Assembly (NCBI GenBank): GCA_026770025.1
Contig: JAMXDE010000005.1
Span: 1,116,001 to 1,180,000 of the forward strand
Source: Craspedostauros australis
Lineage: Eukaryota; Bacillariophyta; Bacillariophyceae; Mastogloiales; Achnanthaceae
Direction: 5' to 3'
Length of the DNA: 64,000 bases
Part shown: one piece after another, positions 31,880 to 42,710 of the stretch
How the letters are laid out: each line of letters starts with the position of its first letter
Numbering within the stretch: position 1 is the stretch's first letter
The notes under the pieces: generated by a model
The model's database searches: none
Told to the model about the DNA's origin: nothing
The model's input: the letters and a program-made list of their open reading frames with translations, nothing else
Made by a program: the position numbers and the translations under genes

Positions 31880-33748
31880 TCACCGGTGCTCATCGCGCGC
31901 CTTCTCTCTCATCAATCTATCCGGCATTGTGTACCCCATGACCCTGTCGTGATCTTCAAAGATGGGATCAATGGGAAAAGGCCACGTCCAATACCCTTGG
32001 ACTCCAAAGATGTCCTTCAGTTCCATCGGCTCTTCATCTGCCTTATGCACAGTATTGTCGGCCTTCTTTTTCAACCGATCGATGGTCCCCACACCCGTCA
32101 TAATTCCAAACGTCACGTTCATCAGCATCGATGATGTGAACAGCAGCGTGAACAGACAGATTGCTGACATGACTCGGACCAGCTGCATCAGCAGGAAGGT
32201 GAATTCACACTGCTCATCTGTGCATCCGAAGTAATTTACGGCGAATACGATCAACGCGTAGGTACATCCTGTCCAGGTGTAACATAGGAACAGGACGAAG
32301 TGTTCTGTCGTACCAGTATGGTCGGGTGGCAAGGTGAATAGAATGCCATGCGTTCCATTGCGTTGACGGCATTGTTTGTGTCGAAAGAGGATTGGAGTGA
32401 ATGAGGGTGGTGGAGCTGTGAGAAACATAGTGCGCAAAATATTATATTTGGCAGCTCAATGTGGCACGATCTGATGCAAATGCAACACTTCATTGCACCT
32501 TGCTCAAACCATGGCACAGCTCTCCTTCGCCTTCTATTTTTTCCCCCAAAATGCATCTTTGTACTTACTCAGGTTTCCAGCTCCAACGCAACTGTAACAG
32601 AATTGAACATTGTGCAGTCGCTCGGTTGCGATCATGATGGCATGGATACAGCAACGGACGAGGAGAGAGCAAGCAAAAGATGAGATTTTGCATGTCTGCA
32701 TCAATGAAATGCCAGTCTGTGTTGGTGAGCATCATGCTGTCATCGCACTCAAGCGATACGTAGTATAGTCAAACCATCAGTGAAAAGTGATACAAAGCAG
32801 GGCGTGGTCACAGATACCCACACCATTCACTTCACAAGTCCACTTACTTGTTCATCCACGGACAGTGATCTGTGAGAGTGCCAGTGGTGCGGTGTTGTGA
32901 GTGTAAGGGTGTACGGTATATCCATGGTGTGAATCAATAATACGCAACCGTGACAAGAGTACAGAATAGAAGATGCGTGAGATGAATTGGTTCAGAGTGC
33001 AGCACACGTTGAATGGAAGCGACGACTCCAGTCGCATGCAGAGTCGCTCGAACACCATCAAGAACACCCAAATCGAGTAATCAGAGTCTGCTCCCACTGA
33101 AAAGAGTGCATTCGAGAGAATGGTGTTGTACTCACGATCCATCCTGCTGATACACCGATTGCAAATTCGACAATGATGCGACGTGGGCGGTTTGTAGGTC
33201 TGACAATGACTGCACATGGCGTGCGTTGTGATGCCCTGCTTGAATAATATAGGCGGTGGCACTGCCTCCTTGGGAATCGAACCCGGATCCGTGAAGGTCG
33301 TCTTGGCATGGCACGCCAACGCCATGGCGCAGATTGTGCAGTATCCCATCGCCACGTTGTTGCGCAGGTGGTTGTGCTCGGCAAGCAAGGTGATGGTCAA
33401 GCAGGAGTATCCCACCAGCACCCACACCGTCGAACTCATTATGGCTCCCACCTGATCGCGGTAATTCATCCAGGTTCCGTCACGTTCCTCCGTTCCGATG
33501 GAGCAACGCCAAGGCTGATCATTGAACGTGTCCTCATAATACACGACGTCATTGTCATCGCTCATGACCCCTTTGGAGTACCCGGCAGTGGCAATCGTAT
33601 CGCAGCAGGTTGCCGCCTGCGAGTATATTCTGTACGCCAACGATCTTCGATCCGATTTGTTGTCTTCTCCATCATCGCCAGATGCCGATGGAGCATTCAT
33701 GTCCATGGCAAAGTTTCCCTGCAAGATGAATCGCAGTGTTGAATGCAT
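31880..33748 (-). CDS. DHHC-type protein S-acyltransferase with microexons
   Basis: Four exons on the minus strand: 33748-33136, 32869-32848 (22 nt), 32591-32569 (23 nt) and 32304-31880. Introns are 266, 256 and 264 nt with GTGAGT, GTAAGT and GTAAGT donors and CAG acceptors. The joins are frame-exact and give 360 residues. They restore the Cys-rich domain CSHCQTYKPPTSHHCRICNRC (~177-198), then RMDHHCPWMNNC and VGAGNLKHFVLF. The catalytic DHHC Cys (~208) is encoded on the first microexon. Membrane spans lie at ~105-125, before the Cys-rich domain, and twice after it (VLFLCYTWTGCTYALIVFAV; MSAICLFTLLFTSSMLM). The enzyme transfers palmitate from acyl-CoA to protein cysteines, normally at Golgi or plasma membrane. 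A later ATG (MDMNAP, 33706) is an alternative start, because the first 14 codons contain an acceptor-like CAG. Confidence 0.93.
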
Positions 33749-34971
33749 TGGAGAAGTTTGATGCCACGAACGTCACATGATCAGTTGTTTGTGAATTGTG
33801 GTGGTATGGCGATGCAGCCGTTGGTTGGCCCAGTGCATGGCCCAGGGCATGGCCCATCGCGATGACATGAAAGGAAACGCAGATTGTGAGCATTGGAATG
33901 AAAGAATGAAGGCACAACCTCCTTGCGCATCATGCACAAACGGGGAGTGCACACGACAGCAACACCTGAACCACCCACTGAAGCTACTGCAGCTACGGTT
34001 TGTGCTGTACACTGTCACTCAACTTACATTGGCGCCACTTCGTTTTCTTGCGGCAGCCCCGTTGCCCCGGGACCGTCCACCGAACAACGGCGTTGCCTCC
34101 GCTTCGCTGAATGCCATTCTTCTCCTGCTGTCGTTCTCGTTGTTGATTCAAAGAAGCTGTCCCTGCTCAATGTTCACGCCAGATTGAATAGCCTGCGAGG
34201 AGTACGACCTATGTAGGTATCCCACTTGTCGACATCCATTCACCCTCTGTGTTGCATACGTAGTCTGTAGAGTCATCCATGCATGTCCTGCCTCCAATCA
34301 ATGCGTCAATGCACATCTCTTGATACAACCACGAGGAAGGCAACCACATCAAGTTTCCACCTTCCATCATTGTTTTCGTGTGTCGTGTGCCCTGTTGTTC
34401 CGTGTTTGAGACAGCGTTGGCTTTGATTCTTGCTTTTCGACCAAAACCTCTGTTCTCAACATAACCGTAATGTAACGGTATCTTCAGAATCGTGAGCCTT
34501 GACTCCATTGACCGTTTCGCGTTGACTCCAGGTGGTCGTTCTGTGCATCTGTTTTCATGACGTTCTACGAAACTAATCAAGTACAAATGAACGGGATTGC
34601 TCCTTCTTGGAAGTGGTCGATCCTTTTTGTTCAACTTGCGTCTTTGTGGGGAGGAGCACGCGCAACAACAGGAAACTGCGCGAACGGAAGGACCAACAAG
34701 AGGATCGCTGCCAAGGGAGAGACGAGAGAGAGAAGGATCACCAACGTCTTGATGGCACCAAAAGGCCGCGCGTGGATGTGGAGAGTGCGTCCGCCAACAG
34801 CGACGGCATCGCGGTGCGGGTAGCTCGTGCGGTGGCAAACCAAACACAGGCAAGTGTCACGCCCAATAGCAGCACCACAGACAGCGATACTCTCACGCAG
34901 CACGTCATCAAGACATCACCAACACATACACACACCCATCAAACCAAGATAGCACCGTACTCGTATCCACC
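33749..34971. other. Gene-free interval
   Basis: Several frames of 90-210 codons exist on both strands (for example 34209-34853 minus, 33923-34216 plus), but they overlap each other and show no domain, membrane pattern or codon bias like the neighbours. CACACA tracts occur at ~34920-34936. It contains divergent promoters for the palmitoyltransferase and the plastid protein. Confidence 0.5.
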
Positions 34972-36068
34972 ATGAAGGTCGCCGCCGCTCTCCTCGTTTC
35001 TGCCTCCGCCGTTTCGGCTTTCGCCCCAGCCACCTTCGGCGTCCGATGTATGTGCAACAATCAACAACACACAGACAGACACGCAAGCATCATGTCAGGC
35101 CTGCTTGGATTGCTGGGATGGATGGATTGTTGGAATGGATGGATGGATGGATGGAGCAGTTCCGCCGCTGATGTTGGAGGCTTTGGCCCCTCCGCTGATT
35201 TCGTTGGTTTGGGATTCATCGGCAAGAAAGGATCAAGGTCTGCGTAACGAACGATGACTATAAGAGGTCTATGCTGGGACGAATGCATGTCAGGGTGCGA
35301 ATCACAGCAACAACCCTGTCCAAGCACGCTGCTGTCCACCAGACATGCCGTGACACGATTTCCACGCCGCAGAAGAATGGAGTGGACTGCCAACAACAGT
35401 TCGCTGCGCCACTCTGTGTCCACTGTTGATCCTGTTGATGCTTTCCCCACGACTCTATTCCGCTTCACAGGCCACCATCATCATCATGCACCAAACCTCC
35501 CATTCCTTCCCTCGCCCAATCACCCATCAAGCGACATCTCACCTTCTCTCCCCTGCTCTCTCCCTCACACAATCTCCACGCGATGTGTACGCGATGTTCA
35601 TGCGATGTTCATACAGCCACCGCACTCAACGCCGAGTACGACCTGGACTTCGGAAAGAAGAACAGCTACGTCCCAGCCAGTGCCGGTGACGGTGGCCAAG
35701 GACAGTTCGGTGCCGTCTCTCCAAATGACTGGCGCGTCCCAGGAACCTCCCCAGTGGGCGAGTCCTCCTACGCCGGCGCCCCAGATGGAGGCGACGAGCC
35801 ATGGTTCTCTGAGGCTGTCTCCACCGTCTCCCTTGACCTCGAGAAGGCCGAGGAGACCATGAAGGCATTCACCAAGGAGGTTGCCGCCTTCAAGATCGAC
35901 TCCTTCATCGACGAGACCGGTCTCAAGGGAGACAAGCAGGCTGTCATGGACGAATTCATCGGCGCCCTGGGATACGACAAGTTCCTCGAGTCCTCCAACA
36001 AGCAGCTCATCAAGGCATGGAAGAACATGGGCAAGTCCCTTCCAGGAGACAAGGCTGAGGCGAAGTAA
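34972..36068 (+). CDS. Small plastid-targeted protein, probably abundant
   Basis: Exons 34972-35047 and 35617-36068 join in phase 1 (GTATGT...CAG, 569-nt intron) to give 175 residues. The first exon is a textbook bipartite plastid leader: MKVAAALLVSASAVSAFAPA, with cleavage expected before Phe. The mature part is acidic and ~150 residues long. It has a Gly/Ser/Pro-rich start (LDFGKKNSYVP, GDGGQGQFG, SPNDWRVPGTSPVG), then amphipathic helices (VSLDLEKAEETMKAFTKEV, DKQAVMDEFIGALGYDKFLE), and no membrane span. Codons are almost all C-ending, typical of highly expressed photosynthesis genes. A soluble plastid or photosystem-associated subunit is plausible, but I do not recognise the family. The intron carries a (GGAT)n run near 35120-35155. 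Confidence 0.82.
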
Positions 36069-37014
36069 GCACTCCAACCAGCCTACCCCTTCTCTACCTT
36101 CGATCCTCTCCATCTCTGCAACAACAATGCACGAGTATGATGACTTATCATGCCTACTTACTTTCTTACTTACTTACTTACGATTCTAGATGGAGAGAAA
36201 CGAGGGTAACGTCAATTTCAACCGACTCTTCCAGTGCACGAACATGACTACTGTACCATACCAACGAAGAAGCAACGTGGAGTAAAATGTGCATCCAGAG
36301 AAATCGATCGGAACTGATGGGATTTGTGAAGGGATGCTGGGTATCGTTCTTTGTTGTGTCCATACGTACAATCTTGGATGTAACAAGGAAAGGAGGCAAC
36401 AATCAGGAGCATTCATGTATTGCATGATTGAAAGCTTCCTTGGCTTTCCTGTGCGCAAGCAATGGGACGGCCACGGCCAGCATCACTTTGCGTTTCCGAA
36501 CATGGTGTCTGTGATTGAATGAACATGCAAGCGTTGACCTACATACCATACAAACCGCACAGGTCACGAAGGCACGCGCATGCATGGAACTCAATCAATC
36601 ATCCTGCAATAACACATAGAAACTGCACAATACACAGGGCCAAAAGCATTCATATCGTCTTTATATACTAATACTATTCTGGGGCTCATCTGTAGAATCA
36701 AGCAGAGCACTGCAGAATTCCATGCCACGATGTCTTTGGCATACGGTGCTGTAGTAATGCTAAACTTTGATGGAGTGATACCGCATGGTACATGATCTGA
36801 TGGGGACCCACAAACGAACAAACAGCTCCAGCGTACAGTCACAATTCTCACGCGCAGATGATATTCTCTTTCTTTGGGGGTTCAGTCCTTTGCTCGACAT
36901 TGGCCTCTCCTCTGTTGAGTTCATACGAACAGGATTCTCCAGAGAGCAATTGATCCGGGTCCATTCCTCTTTCCGTCTTTCGTTTCACCTCTCGCTCTCA
37001 TTTTCAGTCTCCGT
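36069..37014. other. Intergenic region between convergent genes
   Basis: It holds the 3' ends of the plastid protein and phosphomannose isomerase genes, with a CTTA repeat near 36160-36180. Frames are short. No gene seen. Confidence 0.55.
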
Positions 37015-38725
37015 CTATCCGAGCATAGGAAGGCCATGATTGATGAACTTGCCTCCCTTACTATCGACCAGGCTCGATTGAGCAGGCGACGAGGTGGGCA
37101 TGCCCATGTACGGCATGGGTGAAGACGGGACGGTGATGTTGTGACTGCTGCTGCCAAAGTCTTCACGATTGACCGTGGTCGGGCTGTCGATGTGGCAATT
37201 CTTGTGCGCAAGGGCAACCTTGAGGGCTCCGCGACGATGCTCGGCAACCTCAAAGGTGAGGCCGGGCGAGTCCTTCGGCCAGTAGAATGACTTGCCTGGC
37301 CTCACCTGATCTCCGTCGATCATGCCTGCACCTTCGAGAATGATCATGATCGAGGGGACGCCCGGGTTCTTGTATTCCAGCGTCTCACCTGGATCGACCT
37401 TGATCATGATGACCTCGAATTCTGGCACTGGTGGCGTGTATCGGATCACTCGTCCTGTCTCCGACAATGGGGTTCCGGCCTCGATCGTAGGTCCGCCCAT
37501 ACTGTACGTCAACATGCCAACAAGATTCGACACATCCTTGAACTTGGGCGTGAGTCCGGCTCGGACCTGCGTGGTGAAACGCACGGAATCCACATTGTAT
37601 TGCATACATCGTATTGATACGTTCGTTGGTTGGATCGTAAGTTGATTCATCCATTTGCGCATCCAGTTTGATGTTTCGATGAATAGGCATGCGGAGGGAG
37701 AGAGAGAGAGAGTGAGTGAAAATCATGAAGCAACAGAATAATAGATGGAGAAGAACACGAGTTGTTGTGAGATGAGTGGACTACACAACAACCAAGATCA
37801 ATCAGTATACTTGTCGAGCAACAGCAACAGCAGCAGCAACAACAATGACCCATACGAATCCCACATGAAGACTTACCACGTTGTCACTGCAGGCCATGCA
37901 CTCGATGATTTCTCCCGCGACGTAGGCATGCGGTTCGTTGGCTGCCATGAAGAAGGATTCACCAGGAGCGATGAGGAGGTAGTTGAGGAAGAGCGGAGAC
38001 ATGGCACCTGGATCCCCCGGGAACTGCTGCGACAGACGCAGAATGGCGCGGGCGCACTTGCGTTCCCACGCTGGCTCGTCATGAGGATGTCTGTGCATGC
38101 TGGACTGCTCGGCCTGCAATCGCACGAGCAGCAGCTTGAGGTTGCGCTCGCTGACCTTGGGATCGCACGACATGAAGGACTGGAAGAGCCTGCGCAAGGC
38201 ATTCTTTTGCGACTCGTGATCGCTGGAGAGGAAGATGGCGAGCTTGGCTTCTTCGGAGATGCAGGCGGCGAATTCGGGATGCTTCTTGATGAGCAGCGAT
38301 ATCTCCTCGAGCCGTCGGAAGCCGCACATGGCCTCGAAGGGCGTCAGCGCGATGGCCATCTCCGGCTTGTGGTTGGAATCGCCGTAGGCCTGCGGGTTCT
38401 CTTCGTGCAGGCGCTGGGCGATGTCCTTGTCCGGATGGGCCTGGATGGACAGGGCCTTGCCGGCACTCAGCACCTTGAAGAGAAAGGGCAAGTCGTCCCC
38501 GATGGTGTCGCGCAAGGGTTGCCCCGTCTCCGTGAGCTTGGCAGGTCCCTTCTCGTGCGTTCCGATCCACAGCTCGGCGTAGGGCGTGTCGGGATCGACC
38601 TCATCGAGCGTCTTGTTCTCCAAGGCGTACCTTGCCACGCGGGAGTCCAAACCGCGGATGCCCCATGCGTAATCCTTCACGACGGGTTCGATCGGCTTCA
38701 AAGTCTTTTCCTTTGAGTCTGTCAT
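37015..38725 (-). CDS. Type I mannose-6-phosphate isomerase
   Basis: Exons 38725-37877 and 37566-37015 flank a 310-nt intron (GTAAGT...CAG, phase 0). They give 466 residues, a normal length for eukaryotic type I enzymes. Zinc ligands are visible: Gln95 and His97 in SIQAHPDK, Glu122 in HKPEMAIAL and His266 in EPHAYVAGEIIECMACSDNV. The splice join completes the catalytic VVRAGLTPKFKDV with Arg285. The C-terminal jelly-roll half includes RYTPPVPEFEV and PSIMIILEGAG. The enzyme interconverts fructose-6-phosphate and mannose-6-phosphate, supplying GDP-mannose for glycosylation and mannose-rich wall or storage polymers. No targeting peptide is visible, so it is cytosolic. Confidence 0.96.
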
Positions 38726-39431
38726 TGTTCTGTCTTTCTATTCCTTTCCTTCTATCTTTTGCTATCCTTTGCTTTGCTTCGCCTTACGCGTCGCTGTATT
38801 GTGTTATTCGATTTTGTGTTGTGAGCGGGAAATGAGTTTGTGCAATGATGCTCATGTGATGGGTTTGCTTCTCTCTCCTTCGCTCCCTTTGATGGCTGAT
38901 GCTTCACGCCGTTGGTCACAAGCGGGAGAAGAGGTCGCAGGTGTCACAGACTCTTCGCACCCCAATGACTCCGCGTGTTTCAGCAACTCGCTCACCTGCG
39001 AGCAACGTGATTCCCGTTTGCGTTCTTGGCAAAGAGGGCGAAAAAGGCGAAGCTAGCCGAAAGAGCGGTTGGAGATTTTTCTCCAATCTCATGTCAGCCT
39101 TCGACGCAGCTGGTTAGCATGATAATATTCTATGAGCTAGAGACGACTCCACCAGTCCTCTCTCTCTCTCTCTCTCTTCTGACTACTATATTCAACATAT
39201 TACCAGGAGGCCGACCCTGTCACGTCTACGTAAGAGTTCTTCATTGTTGGACATCCATATTACATTAATTCTATCGTTGCATCGATACAGTTATCACATT
39301 TGTTACATTCGTCAATGCCATGTGTGCGGTGGTCCCATCTTGCTCTGACGAGGCGAACAAATCAATCGCATCATGTTGTGCTTTCCAGGTTGGTCTCTCA
39401 CTGTGACAGCATCGTGGCCTCGCACGCTGTT
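38726..39431. other. Intergenic region with (CT)n tract
   Basis: Upstream of the isomerase and downstream of the J-like gene. A (CT)n microsatellite lies at ~39158-39177 and there are CTTTG-rich tracts near 38760-38780. No gene seen. Confidence 0.5.
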
Positions 39432-41024
39432 TCATTCCGGAAAGAGCTGGACATTCCACAGGCTGTTCCATGTCTGGTACAGATAAAAGTCCTTGTTCGC
39501 GTCGTTATCTTTGTTGGCAGGTGCGGGACATTCACCATGGATGGTATCGTACAGATACGAGAGATTACCGCACAGCATCGATTCCGACTCGTCCTGCTTT
39601 TTTGGACAGCTGCGCTGGGGCGAATCAGCCAGATTGTCTCGAATGGTATCGCGTTCGCCATCGGGCTCTCTCTCCGACGGACACATGAGACAGGGATTGC
39701 AGTTGCGGGCATCGTCCATGCTGTCCGACGATTCCAAATCCTCGGACGTCACGCTGACGATGGATCGTTGGTTGCCCAGCGGATCCTTGTACACCTTTTC
39801 CGTCTTGACCAGCTTGCGTCCGTTGAGGATGCGCGATGTGACGAAGACGGTGGCACCATCCGCATCCTTGTGCGACGTGCCGTTCCACGCGTGGTTGGCC
39901 GCGCGTTCGATGGGCAACCATGTGAAGATGGGCAGCTGATCCCGCGGTGGCACTGGGAAGATATGCGAGCCAAACACCTGCTGAAAGACAACGAAGGGAT
40001 CCGTGAAGGGTTGCCACTTGCGGGCCTGCATCATGAGCGACAGCGGTCCTCCGAAGAGCCTGTTGGTTTCGTGCTCGGTGAAGTGCTCCTCTGGCCCGTC
40101 GGTACTGTCCGAGCTCGTCGAGGGCACGACGAGGGAACCAAGGTGATCGGGCTGGTCGTCGTGCGACCCGCAACTAAACATGTTGAACGAGACGGACCGA
40201 TCACAACCCTTGTCTTCCAGCTTGATCGTCTCGTCTTCGCTGTCCGAATCCGAGAAGGAATGCGACGACACGCTTGCCAACGCAGGTGGTCGACTGGTGC
40301 TGTAGTCAAGATGGGCACGCATATCAGCGTGATGGTCGTCGTCATTGTCGTTGTTGTCGCTGTTGCCATTGTGCATGGTGTTCGTCTTGGTTGTGCGGTT
40401 GCTGTAATCCTTCGTGAACAAGCTGTCCTCGTTGCACATGTACGCCGAACCTCTGTTCTGATTCATGTTGAGCATGGCGGACAGGTTCATGTTCATGCTG
40501 CTGCGACGTCCGACGCGGCTGGCGTGCTCAAAGACCTTCTCGCCACCAACAAACATGACACCCTTCGGCAATCCATCATTCAAACTCCCTTCTTCCTTCT
40601 CCTTGAGCAGCAGGTCCAGCCGCGATCTGAACTCCTTCTCGATCAGCGTTTCGTAACAAGCGGCGACGACCACGAAGACTTGCCATCGTCGTTGGCGTTC
40701 GGAGTCCGACAAGCCGCCCCTCCCAATGTGGTGAAACAAGGCCAGCCGGCGGTACGATTGGCGAATCTCGGACGGCGTCGCATCCCTGCGAATCTGCAGC
40801 ACGTGGTAGGGATTCACGGGTTCCGCAGGTTGCTGTCGATGCAGGGGGAGGTGAGAGGAGGTTGGCTGCGGCGATGATTGCGACGTTACGGTGGATGATG
40901 TTGAGGACAAGATGGACGGTCTGCGATGCGCCGCTGCCTTGCTCATCGCCCCCTGTCGTCCGATGGGCGACGTTGGAGGCTGTTCGTACATCGAGACGTT
41001 GGCTATGGATGGGTCGGTCCGCAT
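39432..41024 (-). CDS. J-like protein lacking the HPD motif, DNAJB-like C-terminus
   Basis: An intron-less frame of 530 residues. Residues 71-130 follow the J-domain pattern: NPYHVLQIRRDATPSEIRQSYRRLAL, a loop, and a final helix VVVAACYETL. The loop reads FHHIGRGG where HPD should be. Without HPD it should not stimulate Hsp70 ATPase in the usual way. A Ser/Asn/Asp-rich middle (~165-310) follows. Then DPFVVFQQVFGSHIFP (~360) and SRILNGRKLVKTEKVYKDPLG (~425), which resemble the DPF...FG and 'R.ING.K..T' strands of DNAJB6-type proteins. A role as a J-like co-chaperone, scaffold or regulator is inferred. The poly-Gln/Ser head is probably disordered. Confidence 0.72.
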   Translation of the reverse strand: MRTDPSIANVSMYEQPPTSPIGRQGAMSKAAAHRRPSILSSTSSTVTSQSSPQPTSSHLPLHRQQPAEPVNPYHVLQIRRDATPSEIRQSYRRLALFHHIGRGGLSDSERQRRWQVFVVVAACYETLIEKEFRSRLDLLLKEKEEGSLNDGLPKGVMFVGGEKVFEHASRVGRRSSMNMNLSAMLNMNQNRGSAYMCNEDSLFTKDYSNRTTKTNTMHNGNSDNNDNDDDHHADMRAHLDYSTSRPPALASVSSHSFSDSDSEDETIKLEDKGCDRSVSFNMFSCGSHDDQPDHLGSLVVPSTSSDSTDGPEEHFTEHETNRLFGGPLSLMMQARKWQPFTDPFVVFQQVFGSHIFPVPPRDQLPIFTWLPIERAANHAWNGTSHKDADGATVFVTSRILNGRKLVKTEKVYKDPLGNQRSIVSVTSEDLESSDSMDDARNCNPCLMCPSEREPDGERDTIRDNLADSPQRSCPKKQDESESMLCGNLSYLYDTIHGECPAPANKDNDANKDFYLYQTWNSLWNVQLFPE

Positions 41025-42400
41025 GTTGTTTTGGTTGTTGTTAGGAGTGTGATTGTTGTGATTGTTGCGATTGTTGGCAGTGTGCGAGTATTACATGTAA
41101 CAGTGGTAGTGTTTCGCAAGACATGCACAGGGTTAGTCGGCTGATCGATCGGTCGATTGATCGTCTTATCTTGTCACGTCGCAGTTCGTCAGGCTCCGCT
41201 TCACGTCAGTGTGATGTTTGGCTGGAGAGAGAGTTTGTCAACTGAACTCAAACCAGATGGACGCTCCTGTTGATGCCTGCCGCTTTTGATGTGTTCTGCT
41301 TTTGCTGATGGCAATGGTAATGGTGATAGCGATGGTGATCGAGACAGTCCGCTCTTGCCACAGTGCTTGCCGATGTCGGTAGAGGCCTGTGATCAAGCAA
41401 CCAGCCCCGCCTCGGACCGAGACCATTGAACACCATCACCACCAACATCACAACCACCACCGTGGCCTCCACCAAAACACAGAAACACAAGTTTTCGCAC
41501 AACCACAATCAACTTCTCGCGCCAACATCACGAACACGGGGATCGAAGGATGTTTTCACTTCGGGACTCGAAACTCTGCGAGTCGTACCGTGCCATCCAA
41601 CGGCAAGCGTGGATTGGTCTGAGACACTCCAACGAGCTGGCAACGGCTATTTCGGGTAACCAGCTCTGAATAAAGATCAATATCTCAACGGGCGTCAACT
41701 GACATCAGAGTCGTTCGGGTCATTGTCGTTGAGAAAATTAGTCTCGTTTTTTTGCTGTGGGCGATTTGTGTTGGTGGGAATGTTGGTTGCGATTCGGCTT
41801 GGACAGTTGTACGCGGAAATTTTCATAACGTGTTTTGGCACGATGGAGCCGCCTGGCATCGGTTCGCGCTCTCTTTTCCGCTTTGGGAGCCTTACCTTGG
41901 CTTCCTTCCTGGTGACGTTCTTGTTCTTGTTGTTGGTGTATTGGTTGATGCGTTTGGTGCTTCTGGTGCTGTTCCTTGCACATCGCGCTCGATGGATCAT
42001 GGGGGTTCTTTGCCTTGCGCTTCCTGTTGCTTTTTTTGCGGCTTTGATGCGGCTGTCGCAATGGTGGTGGTTGTGTTGCCAGAGAGGCAATGTTCTTGTT
42101 CCACAACTCCGTAGGTATCGTAGTTCCTGTTGTCGTTTGTGCCTCTTGTGTCTTTTGGTTTTCGTCCTTCTGCTTCGGCTGTCACGTTGCGCTTCTTTCT
42201 CTCCTCTGTTGTTTCCGTTTTCTGGTCGAGCATCGCGACCCAACCTGACCCAATTCATGCGCATAAAGTTGGTTGGAACGGCTAACTCGCGCACATCAAA
42301 CGGCATGATCAGACATACAAAGGACATGGATGCGACGGTTCAGAAAGAATCGGCGAGGCATGCTTAGAATTTGAAATGCACCATTCCAAAAATGAATCTT
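41025..42400. other. Interval with ambiguous ORFs at 41695-42367
   Basis: 41040-41100 is GTT-rich leader of the J-like gene. At 41695-42367 both strands are open. On minus there is a 210-codon ATG frame rich in Lys, Arg, Asn and Gln, and two other minus frames are also open and basic. On plus there is a 214-codon hydrophobic frame that is the mirror of the basic codons. A small basic minus-strand protein is the likelier reading, but three open frames suggest repetitive composition rather than selection. Confidence 0.3.
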
Positions 42401-42710
42401 GGATAGACGTTATAAAACGTTAACACAATGGTTTCGAACTATCGAATCGAGCAGAAAAATCAAGAAATGTACGACTCCACTTCACGGTGTTGGGCTGGAC
42501 GCACTCACATCATCAAAGCTGATCGTATCCGTCTCGCGTTGGCTACAGCCGCAATTGGTGATGGTGCAGAACGTGCCTCATTGATGGGCACTTCCACAAG
42601 CAACAGGCAGCTTGTGATGATCGATGTGCTGGGCCAAAGCCGAATACGATATAGTAGTGTATCAGGCTTGGTACAGCGTCATTGTTGACCCAATATCTTT
42701 CAACGGGCAG

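Noticed and set aside
33278-33297. A tRNA B-box-like GGTTCGATTCC on the minus strand
   Set aside because: It lies inside the palmitoyltransferase coding exon (TDPGSIPKE), with no matching A-box or acceptor stem, so it is a coding coincidence.
34209-34853. 214-codon minus-strand frame
   Set aside because: Overlaps plus-strand frames of similar quality, Arg/Cys/Pro-rich composition, no domain or splice support.
39300-40877. 525-codon plus-strand frame opposite the J-like gene
   Set aside because: No ATG-led domain content; its His/Val/Arg richness is the antisense of the Asp/Ser/His-rich J-like protein.
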